This document shows positions 34,248 through 45,600 of a stretch of DNA of 64,000 nucleotides, piece by piece. Position 1 is the first letter of the stretch. Each line of letters begins with the position of its first letter. Origin of the DNA: Panagrolaimus kolymaensis (lineage: Eukaryota; Nematoda; Chromadorea; Rhabditida; Panagrolaimidae); contig JAJQJQ010000011.1 of assembly GCA_028622995.1 (NCBI GenBank), positions 1,860,001-1,924,000 on the forward strand, written 5' to 3'. The position numbers and the translations under genes were made by a program. Under the pieces are notes generated by a model that was given only the letters and a program-made list of their open reading frames with translations, was not told the DNA's origin and made no database searches.

Positions 34248-36634
34248 ATGGCGGCAGTTCTTAGTAGGCTTGCAATTTCGACGCCACTTATTCGAAAATT
34301 AACTCCAACATTGTTTGGTATTGGAGCATTTTTAATTGTTATTAATGCATATCGCAGAAAACATGGACTTGGGTAAGATTTTTTCCATCAAGCTTGACGA
34401 TGGATTTTAATTTAAACGCTTTTAGTCGACTTCGATCTAAAGTTTCATTTTCAAAAAAGCAGGATAATAATAGTAAAAAGCCAACAGAAAAATCATATGT
34501 TGATATGAAATTTATTAAAAAATTAATTAGAATTTCAAAAATTTTAATTCCAAGTTTATTTTCGGCAGAAGTTTTTTATATGGTTTTGATTGCGGTCACA
34601 CTTTTATGTCGAACTTATGCTGATGTTTGGATGATTATGACTTCCACTGGAATTGAAGCGTGAGTTTTTTTTTGCTTTGGATTTTGATTGGCCTAAATAT
34701 TTTATGTAATTAAAAGCTATCATACACGTTGCTTATCAAAAATTTTAATTCAATTCGCTTTTGTAATTATTATAGCTGTAAAAAACCCCAAATTTTTTAG
34801 AGCAATCATTGATAGAAATAAAGAGCTTTTCCGTGATTCCGTTCTTCATTATTTAATGTGTATGCCAACTGTTAGTGTAGTCAACAGTCTATTGAAGTTT
34901 AGTTTAAGCGAATTGAAATTGCGATTTAGAGAACGCCTTACAAATCATCTGTATTCACAATATTTAGAGTAAGTCGAATTATGCTGAAAATATTAAACTT
35001 ATATTTCTAATTTTTTAGTGGATTTACATTTTATAAAATGTCAAATTTGGATAATCGTATTGCAAATGCTGATCAACTTTTAACTCAAGATGTTGATAGA
35101 TTTTGTGAAGGCATAGTTGAACTTTATTCTAATCTTTCCAAACCTCTCGTTGATGTGGCACTTTATGTTTGGAAACTTGGCGGAGCACTTGGATATCAAG
35201 CTCCATCTCGCCTATTCTTCTATCTTCTCATTAGTGGCGTCTTTCTTACTTATCTTCGACGCCCCATTGGAAGACTTACGGTTACCGAGCAACAACTTGA
35301 AGGAGAATTTCGTTTTGTTAATTCTCGTTTAATTATGAATAGCGAAGAAATTGCTTTTTATCAAGTTTGTCCATTAAAAAGTAAGCAAAAGTTATGGTAG
35401 CTTTTGAATTTAGGGAAATGAACGAGAAAAACAATCAGTTTTGTCTGCCTTTCAACGAATGATTTCACATTTACGTTCAATGATTTTATTCCGTTTTGGA
35501 ATTGGTTTTTGTGATAATATAATCGCGAAATATGCAGCCACTGTTGTTGGATGGTACACGGTTTCAAGACCATTTTTCAATAAAAATAATACTTCCATGA
35601 TGGCAAAATCTAAGAATGAATTAATTCAAGTAAGTCATAAAAAAGTATTTTTGACTTTAAAATAAGAAGAAAAAAACATTGTAGGATTATTACAATTCTG
35701 GTCGAATGATGTTTAAACTTGCTGAAGCTTTGGGTCGCCTTGCACTTGCTGGTCGAGAAATGACTCGTCTGAGTGGATTTACCACTCGAGTCGATACTCT
35801 CATGAGCGTTTTAAAAGATCTTCAAAGTGGCAAATATGAAAGAACTATGGTTACTGATGGAGCCATGGTTTCAGATAAACTTCTTGCACCAGGCACAGGA
35901 CAACTTATTATTCGAGATAATATTATTAAATTCGAAGATGTTCCATTAGTAACTCCAAATGGTGATGTTTTAATTCCATCATTAAATTTTGAAGTTCCAA
36001 GTGGTCGTAATGTCCTTATTTGTGGACCAAATGGTTGTGGAAAATCATCATTGTTTAGAATTTTGGGTGAACTTTGGCCACTTTTTGGCGGAACTTTAAC
36101 TAAACCAGCTAAAGGAAAACTTTTTTATGTTCCACAAGTATCATTTTGAGATTTCTTACATCAATCTATTTATTTTTATTTCAGAGACCATACATGACAT
36201 TGGGAACTCTTCGAGATCAAGTTATTTATCCTGATAAACCCTCAGATATGCGGAAGAAAGAAATCACTGATCGTGATCTCATTGAATATCTCGATCGCGT
36301 CCAACTTGCTTACATCCTTCAACGTGAAGGTGGATGGGATTCAGTTCAAGATTGGATGGATGTTTTATCAGGTGGTGAAAAACAGCGAATTGCCATGGCC
36401 CGACTTTTTTATCATCGTCCACAATATGCAATTTTGGATGAATGCACGAGTGCTGTTTCAGTTGATGTGGAAGGTGAAATGTATAACAAATGTCGAGAAT
36501 TGGGTATCACTTTATTCACAGTATCCCATCGAAAATCTCTTTGGGTCCATCATGATTATTATCTTAAAATGGATGGACAAGGTAATTATGAATATGAAAA
36601 AATTGATGAAAATGTTGAAGAATTTGGATCTTAA
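34248..36634 (+). CDS. Peroxisomal ABC half-transporter, subfamily D (PMP70/ABCD3)
   Basis: Seven exons from ATG 34248 ([18 protein letters not shown]) to TAA 36632-36634; the exon 34716-34970 reads straight through [13 protein letters not shown] with no intron. Transmembrane segments lie in the first 300 residues. The ABCD-specific EAA-like loop reads [15 protein letters not shown]. The nucleotide-binding domain has Walker [24 protein letters not shown], signature LSGGEKQR, Walker B AILDECTS and the switch HR in VSHRKSL. About 650 residues, normal for the family. A dimer would move fatty acyl-CoAs into peroxisomes for beta-oxidation. The last 20 codons and the downstream DNA are copied at 42065-42650. 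Confidence 0.95.
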
Positions 36635-37148
36635 TTTAGTTTTGAATGATGAATCCCAATTTGCTTTTCTCTGTTTGACTTCGAGAATATCTTTTTTCAA
36701 ACTAGCTTTTCTTACCTCCTCACGAGTTATTATTATTTTTTGTTTAAAAATTAATTATCTTGCATTAATAAAAAAAATTATTTCATATAATTACAAAACC
36801 AATAAAAAGGAGAAATTATGTGAGAAAATGAAAGAAAACCAATGCATTCCTTCGAAAAAAGATGTTTTTATGTGATTTTTTTATTCCCAAAAAATCTCTC
36901 ATGAAAGTAAGCAGCATCAAGGAACCGCAAACGACCTTTGTGAAGAAGAAAAAAAAGTGTGAAAGCTGGCACAGATTGCGCAAAAAATGAATTGAAGGAA
37001 AAAGAAGAAGCAAAGCAGGTGTTTATTTGTTCGTGAACTACAATCACGTTCCATCTCACCGGAGTTCAATGCATTTTTTGTAGGAACAAAGAAACAAAGG
37101 ATTTTGTTATTTATTTATTTTAGAAGCTTGATAACTTTTCAAGACAAA
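36573..37148 (+). repeat. Segmental duplication, source copy (ABCD3 3' end and flank)
   Basis: From GGACAAGGTAATTATG inside the last exon of ABCD3 through about 575 bp, the sequence recurs in the same orientation at 42065-42650, 5.5 kb away. Copies agree except for a few substitutions and a 4-bp insertion near 42213. The origin is clear because only this copy is attached to the complete gene. Confidence 0.9.
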
Positions 37149-37494
37149 ATTAGCAAATATATGGCGATTTCTTCGAAGCAAACTCTTCACTTAAATATAT
37201 TTAACTCATTTTCAATCCTCGATTTCCCACTAATGCCATAACTTTGGATTATATTACACAACAAAATTGATGACCAAAAAGTTTGCTTTTCATTCTTCGT
37301 CGAATTCCACATATAATTTGAATACAATGAGAAAAAGCAGTGGAAAAGGTTTTTGTTTTTTTCAAAAAATTTGCATGATTCCACTCATTCACTTTCAAAA
37401 GCAATTCATTCGATTTTTTTAAACGTCTTCGTCATTTGGAAGAAAAATATTTCATCGTTGCTGGAGGTGAACAACTTTATTGTCTTGAATAAAA

Positions 37495-39465
37495 ATGGTT
37501 AGCATGGTGTCAAACAATCGTGATGGAAGCAACAACAAATATGATCCACTCGCTCCTTTCCATCTTGAAACATGGTATCATGGCCTTCGAACAAGAACTG
37601 AAATTGAACCATCGCTTCAAAAGAAAGGTGACTTCTTGGTTCGTGCAAAATGCTCTGGTCAAAGAATGGAATTCATCTTATGTGTTTGTTCGCAATCTGG
37701 TAGCAACAACAAAGCTGCTGTAATCCAACATCTTTCACTGTTCTTCGATAGCAAGAATCAAACTTGGGAAATGAAAACGTTTCAACACGCGAGAACAAGA
37801 AAAAGTACAAAAGTAACAATCCAAGAATTTTTTTCTAAGCAATCTGGTCGTCAACGTTTTAAATCTCTGATCGAACTCATCAACTTTTACAAGGTAAGAT
37901 ATTTTTTGTTTGACTCAGTTTAAACGATTAAAAATCAAATATCTTTTTCAGGTTCATCCAGTTGTTAAAGATGTCATGCTTCAACGTGCTATATCTCGTC
38001 CAAAATACATCATCCCATATTCGCATGTCTTCGTTGATGCTTCTTCCAAACTTGGACAAGGAAATTTTGCTAAAGTTCTCAAAGGAAAATACAAAAAGAA
38101 GAAGAATGAAAGTCGGATCCCAGTGGCTGTTAAGGTTAGTTGTTTAAAATTTGTTTAATGAAGTACCAGCATAAAATACTTTTTTTAGATATTGCTTGAA
38201 ACTGATAAAGAAGTCATAAATGAAAATGATGATGAAGAAAAAAATGTCTTAATGAAGGAAGTCAAAGTGATGCAACGCTACTCTCATCGAAATGTGATCA
38301 AATTTTATGGCGTCGTATGTGATAAACCTCCAATCTCTCTCATAATGGAATATTGTCCTGGTGGAGCTTTGGATCATCATCTTGTTAAATATGGGGAAAA
38401 TATTTCTATTGGTGAAAGAGGCGTATTCATTCTCGAAACAGCTCGTGGCCTTCGATACTTACATCATCATCAATGCATCCATCGAGTATGTTTGTTTTTT
38501 CTTGTTTTTGTATATGAAACTAATTTGATTATTTTTCAGGATTTAGCTGCTCGAAATTGCCTCATATCGGCTGAAGGCTTTATCAAAATAGCTGACTTTG
38601 GTTTATCGAAGATCCTGGGCAAAACTGCTGATAATGGAATTGATGAAGATTTCAAAAGAAGTGTACCTCTCCGGTATGTTTATAATTTAATCACTATTCT
38701 AAATTTCATTTTGGAAGTTTACACTTTTATTATTTACAACATCCTTAAATAATAGAATTTACTTACCCTTTATTATTTTCAGATGGATGGCTCCAGAAAC
38801 AATCAAACGTGAACCACAATTTTCAATTAAATCTGATGTCTGGTCGTATGGTGTACTCGTATATGAAATCTTCAACAATGGGATAAAACCTTGGGCAGAA
38901 AACAACAACAACAAAGAAATCAGCAAAAACATACGTCATGGAAATATGCCATCACCACCTGAAAGAACTCCTCCATCCGTCGTTGCACTTTTGAAAAGTT
39001 GTTGGTATGATTTGTATTTATTTTTGCTTGTTTGAAATTATTACATTATTATTATTTAGGGAAAAAGAAATTGAACAACGTCCAGATTTCAATGATATCG
39101 TCAAGAAGATTATTTCTCTTCAGGAAGAAGATCCATTAATGAAAATTCCGGAAGCATCTGAATACACGGTCAATCTTATCCCTGGTGTTCAACGACTTCA
39201 AATAACCGAATCAACTGAGGAAGTACTTGCAACACATTCATTCCAGAATTTGAATTCCAATCGTGATTCACCAACTCAAAACCAACTTGAAGAATCAAAA
39301 TTCATAGAGCCAAATGAGACGAAAATCAAAGAACCGAAGAAATGTGAAACAAGATCAAAAGAACCAAAGACTAAAGCATTATGGTCATGTGAACAACCTG
39401 CTCAAAGAACAACCAAAAATATTCCAACCGTCAAAAGAAAAAAGGATGCAGCACTGAGAGAATAA
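37495..39465 (+). CDS. Fer/Fps-like SH2 tyrosine kinase
   Basis: Six exons from ATG 37495 to TAA 39463-39465. An SH2 domain comes first (WYHGLRTRTEIE, GDFLVRAKCSG with the phosphotyrosine-binding Arg), then a kinase domain: LGQGNFAKVLKGKY glycine loop, VAVKIL with catalytic Lys, MEYCPGGALDHHL, HRDLAARNC across an intron, DFGLSK, WMAPE, and SDVWSYGVLVYEIF. The C-terminal 130 residues are Lys/Glu/Ser-rich and probably disordered, containing NQLEESKF and KEPKKCETR. The SH2-kinase layout without an F-BAR domain matches the large nematode family of Fer-like kinases, many of them germline or sperm expressed in C. elegans. All catalytic residues seem present, so an active kinase is expected. Confidence 0.92.
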
Positions 39466-39881
39466 ATATAAAATGACTATGGTTCATCTTCATACCTTTT
39501 TTTTGTATATTTTAATGTAATTATTGTCTTGAATAAATTTGAAAAAAACACATTTGTTTTCATTCATATATCAGCTCCAATTTTTGATATGTATTAGTAT
39601 TTGAGTTTTAGACAGTACAAATATTTATAAGTGTGGATTCGGTTGTGAAAAGCTATATTGTTAGTCTGGAAAATCAACACAATGAAAGAAAAGAAGAAAA
39701 ATTTAGTGTCAAAACAAAATCAAGGAGAATGTGAATTAAAGTTTTTACTTTATTTAAAACTAAACAACAAGAAAATCACAAAACTAAATGTAACAGAAAC
39801 AAAAAAATAATACAATAACGAAAGTATAATATGAAAGCAGATAAAACGCTTATAACAACAAAAGAAGGAGAAAGACAAGAA
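39466..39881. other. Intergenic gap between convergent genes
   Basis: About 415 bp of A/T-rich 3'-flanking DNA between the SH2 kinase and RCC1. AATAAA motifs occur near 39462 and 39531. No gene seen. Confidence 0.4.
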
Positions 39882-41586
39882 TTATGAGTTGGCATTTTTA
39901 GCAGCAAGAAATACAGCATGATTGTCAGCGATATCAACGGAAATAATTTTGTAATCATCCAAATGAGCCGAAGTGATTCTTCTTGGAGTGATGACGCATT
40001 TGTCTTCTTCTTCATTATTACCAAGACCAAGTTGACCAACAGAATCAAAACCAAAACCATAAGCAGTGCCTAAAAAACAAACACACATAATAAAGGTATA
40101 AAAACAATATAAAAGAAGCAAACTAACCTTCATGAGTCCATGCAATGGAACAACCAAGAGTAGCAGCAATACCAGAAATTTTGACATTTTCAGGAAATTC
40201 GATCTTTTGAAGTTCAAAATATCTCCAATGTTCTTCATCTTCCTTTCCTTTATAAGTTCCAATGCCAAGTTCGTTATCGGTATTTAAACCAATACCATAA
40301 ACTTCTCCATCATCATTTCGAGCAACTATATGTTTAACACCAGAAATATGCGTCCATTTCTTATCTGAAGGAAAAGCAGGAGATGGAACCAATCGATCAA
40401 TTTTGAGCTTCTTATTTTGTTCTTCCAAATTTTCTTGATGTCCATTAGCAACAGCAGCAGAAGAAGCATCATCAGATGGTAAAGGAAAACCAAGTTGACC
40501 ATAATTATTCAATCCACATGCAAATATTCGACCATCAGTTGAACGTGCCATAGTCCAAAATCCACCAGCAAAAACATTTGTGAATTTGACAAATTTATTC
40601 TTTTCCAATACTTGACGTCGAAGATGTTTTCCTGAGTCATCTGCCATATATCCAGATCGAATGTGCTTTGTACGAGTTGAACTTCCAAGTTGTCCATGAG
40701 AGCCTTCACCAAAAGTGTATATTTCGCCTTCAGAAGATAGCATAACAAGATGATTTTCACCTGCTGCAATTTTAACAATCACAACATTTTTATGGTGTAA
40801 AATCACTGTTGGCCCTTTCTTCATTTTAGCAAAAAGACTATGAACTTCAACAGCACCATTTTCATCCTAAAATAAATAAGTATTAAAAAGAAGAAAGCAT
40901 GAAGAAGAAAAAAACTTATTCGCAAATTTCCCCATGCAATAACACTTCCACGATTGGTTAAAGCTGCAGTGAAACCTGCTCCTGCAGTAAGTTGAACAAT
41001 ATTTCCTTCTTTTTTCACTTCTTTATCAAATTCAATAATTGTGAGCTCATCTTTAGTTTCTTCTGCAGCTAAATCCTTGACAGGAACGGTTCCACCTTCA
41101 TTGATTCCACAGCTATAAACTTCATGCTTTTCAGTCAATATTGCTGTATGTACACCACCAGCAACAACCTAAAAAACAATAAATGTAAATTTGTTTTATG
41201 GAAGAAAAAAAAGAAGTACATACCTGCAATATTTTCGTAACTTCTGGTAAAGTTGCAGTAGCTCGAGGTTTCTTCGTTGTGGTTCTTCCAGGATGTCCAA
41301 GTTGTTCACCTTCTCCACAAGTAAGCACACGGTCACCAGATATTGTATTGATGAAATCTTCATATCCATGAATATCTTTGACAGCTCGACTTTTCTTTGC
41401 TTGTGACGAAGTTCCAACATTATCTTCGGTAGAGCTCAACTTTCTCTTTCTTCCAACTTTGACCGTAGTTTCTTTCTTGATATCTTTCTTTTTCAAATCT
41501 TCTTTCTTTGAAGTTGCAGGTTTCTTTGATAAACTTCTTCTTTTTGATTTAGCTGGTCGAATAGTTTTGATAGATAGCGGCGGCAT
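39882..41586 (-). CDS. RCC1, Ran guanine nucleotide exchange factor
   Basis: Five minus-strand exons from ATG 41584-41586 to a stop at 39882. The first 70 residues are basic ([22 protein letters not shown]), fitting a nuclear localisation and chromatin-binding tail. Seven-bladed propeller repeats follow, each with the HxxxL..G.vy.wG pattern: [102 protein letters not shown] and DNHAVFLAA. It loads GTP on Ran at chromatin to drive nuclear transport and spindle assembly; the C. elegans orthologue is RAN-3. A strong splice acceptor just before the ATG suggests a trans-spliced message. Confidence 0.93.
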
Positions 41587-41594
41587 TGTGGATT

Positions 41595-41612
41595 CTGAAA
41601 ATCAAAAGCAAA
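41595..41612 (-). promoter_or_regulatory. Splice acceptor upstream of RCC1 (probable trans-splice site)
   Basis: On the minus strand TTTGCTTTTGATTTTCAG ends eight bases before the RCC1 ATG. No coding exon is visible upstream. Confidence 0.5.
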
Positions 41613-42064
41613 TAAATAAAATGTGCGAGTTGAAACGAAAAATATCGGAAAGTCATGAAAATGATGAAAAAACATTGCAAAAACTTTTATTGAGATTGAT
41701 GAATTGCATATTGCGCTTACGAATGTACTGTAATCGTGATGGGATTTTATGGCTAGTAAGAATTACCGCGGCTTTTTTCAAACTTTTTTATAATATGCTT
41801 CGAAATAACAATTATTTTTTTGTAGGGTTTACCGTTATTCAAGCATCTTCTTTGCTTTGACTTCTAATTATTATGAGCTTTCTTGAAATATCAATCCATT
41901 TGTAACATTTCTCGTTTTTTCATTACTATTTTGTAGATCATGAATCATAACCCTCACTTCTCGTATCATTTATTTGATGAAGCACCACAGATAAACTTTT
42001 ATATTTTTGGTTTAATTTACTTTAGCAAGGCCGTCACGAAAAATTTTTATTCGTGTTAAAACGA
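41613..42064. other. Intergenic gap
   Basis: About 450 bp between RCC1 and the duplicated ABCD3 tail. Open frames here are extensions of the RCC1 antisense frame with no domain. Confidence 0.4.
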
Positions 42065-42650
42065 ATGGACAAGGTAATTATGAATATGAAAAAATTGATG
42101 AAAATGTTGAAGAATTTGGATTCTAATTTAGTTTTGAATGATGAATCCCAATTTGCTTTTCTCTGTTTGACTTCGAGAATATTTTTTTTCTAACTAGCTT
42201 TTCTTATCACTCTCCTCACGAGTTATTATTATTTTTTGTTTAAAAATTAATTATCTTGCATTAATAAAAAAAATTATTTCATATAATTACAAAACCAATA
42301 AAAAGGAGAAATTATGTGAGAAAATGAAAGAAAACCAATGCATTCCTTCGAAAAAAGATGTTTTTATGTGATTTTTTTATTCCCAAAAAATCTCTCATGA
42401 AAGTAAGCTGCATCAAGGAACCGCAAACGACCTTTGTGAAGAAGAAAAAAAAGTGTGAAAGCTGGCACAGATTGCGCAAAAAATGAATTGAAGGAAAAAG
42501 AAGAAGCAAAGCAGGTGTTTATTTGTTCGTGAACTACAATCACGTTCCATCTCACCGGAGTTCAATGCATTTTTTGTAGGAACAAAGAAACAAAGGATTT
42601 TGTTATTTATTTATTTATTTGTTAGAAGTTTGCTAACTTTTCACACAAAA
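42065..42650 (+). repeat. Segmental duplication, derived copy of ABCD3 3' end
   Basis: Begins abruptly with codons [18 protein letters not shown] of ABCD3, continues through its stop and 3' flank, and ends near 42650 where the two copies diverge. The rest of the gene is absent. It matches the source closely, with about eight substitutions and one 4-bp insertion that I can see. It is a gene fragment without a promoter or start. Confidence 0.9.
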
Positions 42651-45600
42651 TGTTGTGAATTAAAAATGACTTTCTTGAAGCATACTGGCTCCACCGAAAA
42701 AAATTTGTTTCCTTTTAACCGTTGAATGTCTGTTTCAAATGAATCCACAAAATCCCGTTGATTATTAAATTTTTCACAAACTTCCATTTACCTATAAAGA
42801 AATTTAAACTAGATAATAATTAACCACTTTCTTTTGTAAAGTAAGATCGCCACAAAGAAATAAAAAAAAAATCCTTTTTTCAAGCAACTTTTATTGTGTC
42901 TGGCATTTATAGGGGCGACGATCGAGTTACAAGCTTTTTGTTTTTATGATTGTTCAACACAAAAAGGTTAACCTTTATGCTTCTTTTTTTCTCAGAGTGT
43001 CCATTGTCCATTTCATTGTTTTGCATTTCTTCTTCTTTCTTGATGTTGCCATAACTCTTTTCAGTCATTTTTTGCTTCGTTTTAGAGGCACTTTGTAGCT
43101 GCAATCTTTTCTTCTTTTTTTGAAACATTCGTAAATTTCGTTTTTTTTGTTAGTTTGTTGTAATCATGAAGAGTGGCTTCTGTAAAGTTTATACTCAAAT
43201 TTGAAAAGCTTGAATTTAGAAAAGAAAGGTGTAAAGTTTTTGCTTGTTGCTTTTCTGACTTTTCTTTCATACTTTCGAAGGTTTGTTTTCAAAACATGAA
43301 AAGCAGAAAAGCAATAAAAAAAGTTGCATTATTTTTGATTTCTTTGTATCTGTTTTTTTTTTTGTTGTCGTTGGCAATTCTCCAATACCCATTCACAAAA
43401 AAAATGCAATTCTTCTTTTCATTAAACAAAATTCTTTTATTGTAAAGAATGGGAATAATGATTTAAAAAATAGTAATGGGTTTAGGGAAAGATGATGATG
43501 AGTGTGAAACCCAGAGAAAACTAAATTTGTTCGAGACCTTCCATAAAGGTTTAATTTTAAAACTTAAAAATAGATGTTTTATGTTTTTAAATTTATTTTT
43601 GGCCCATAAATTATGTTTATTTTTATTAATGCTATTTTTAGTAAACTCGTATAGTAAACTTTTAAAATTAACGCCTTCTCAAGAATATCTGTAATTTAGC
43701 TTTCCACTCGATTTAAAAATTTATCTGTTGCCAAGGAGTTTTTATTTATTAATTTTCTTTGACAGGTGAAGAATGAATGAATTCATGCGTGATTGCTTTA
43801 TTTGAAGCCTTCTTTTTTTGTTGTCATTTATTACATCGTAAAAAAGCACAATCAGAGAGGGACAAAAAAAGGTAGCCATTTATAAAGATATTATCGGCTT
43901 GACCTTGTTTTCTTCTTCTTCTCTCTTTCAATTGAAATTTTTGTACAGTTTTAAATTTATTTCTGTGCTTTTTTTTTCAAAAGCAGTTTTGCCTAATATG
44001 TTTGTTTATTTGTAGTTAGTTTATTAAATGGAGAAATTTTCTGATCAGAAGAAAAAAATAATTCGATAGTAAGACTTCCGTTTTTCCTACAAAATTAACC
44101 CATTTTTGTTGCTTCATTTAGAATTCAATTCCTTCTCCCTTTTTTCTACTCATGTTTGCTAATTTAGAATATATTTATTAAAATTCTGAAATCTGTGGAC
44201 TAAAAAAGCGGTTAATTAGCAAACAAAATTCATGCAAAGTATGTTTTGCAATGAGGCCAAATTTCCATTTTCAAGCCTCTCTTTCCTTTTTCAAGATTGA
44301 ATTGAAAAATCTCTTTTTCTCGACCTAAACATTCTTTTCTCTCCCGCCTTCTTCTTCTTCATTTCCCTCTCATTTGCTTCTTTTGGTTTGGTATAAACTA
44401 TTCTTTCTCTCCTATTTTTTGTTAATCTTCTTTTCCCTCGCAACAGAGGTCAATAATTTGATTATTAATCGAAAGAAAAAATGCTTTGGTCACTTTTTTG
44501 TGCCAGATGTCTCCCTTTTTTTTGGCATTTTGCTTAAAAATTTATGATTTCATGTCATAAAAAAATCCAGTTAGTTTGAAATGCTTGAAACGAAAAAGTA
44601 AAAAAGGGCTGCGTTTTAAAGTAACAACAAAAATAAGTCTTAAATAAAAGTTCTGTAATCCTATCTCAGAGTTTTAAAAATATCTTATCTTCATTTAGAT
44701 ATAGTCAATCATAGCTTTTCATATTTTGTTTCACCCGCCATAATTTTCGATGAATTTTGTGTATGGTGAAAAGCTCTTAATTTTAAAATCTATTCTTGTT
44801 AATTCTTTGAAGTTAATGCGCTCAAAAAATTACTATGTCCAAAGGTTCCAGAAATTAGTACTTTTTTTCCTATTTTTTACTTTTTTATATATTTTTTAAG
44901 AAAGCCGTGAATCTTTTTTTGTTGTTGTTGCTTTTTCGGTCATTTTTTTCCGTTGAAATCTTTACAAATTTACGAATTTTCTTTTCTTTTCATTTCAAAT
45001 TAGCCAAATTAGGTGCCTTTTTATGTTAGTAAATTTGCGTGAATTTTTTTTAAAGCTAACAAAGCGTATAAAAGAGAAATTTATTAAATGCAAAATTAAA
45101 TATAAAAAATAATTTTACAATTTGTTTTCTTTGTAAAAAATTGTTGGCGACGGCTTTTTGCTATTATTTTTTAAAGTGTAAAAAAATATGTTGTTGATCA
45201 CATTGTTACGGTCATAAAAATAAGCTCTTCTTTTTTTGGTTGCTTTTCATCTTCAATGGAATGCACCACCAGAAGGTGTGCCACTGACCATTCAGTCAAA
45301 CATAAAAAAAAGACAAAATGCTGATTGTGGTAGTATTGGTCTTCTCTCCGATATGGGTGGTGAAAAAAGCATCGGCGGTGTTTTATTATAACCATTTGTC
45401 AAGCATCCATCTGGTGTTCTCCTCTTTCCCCTCCCAAAAATGCTCAAAGTTTTATGTTTTTATTGTTTTTATTGTTTTTTTTTTGGTAACCATAAAGTGT
45501 TTTGGTTTTCCTTAAACCATCAGGCAAAAAAAAAGTTTGCTTTAAGCGGCGTCTTTGACCCTTATCAATTTTATTTTTGTGTAGTGATCACTCTAGGTGG

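Noticed and set aside
42312..42555. Minus-strand frames in the ABCD3 copy
   Set aside because: Identical or nearly identical frames occur at 36816-37059 only because the DNA is duplicated. Both are in 3' flanking sequence.
42907..43270. Two Lys-rich minus-strand frames
   Set aside because: Overlapping frames with no domain or splice join, in A-rich DNA.
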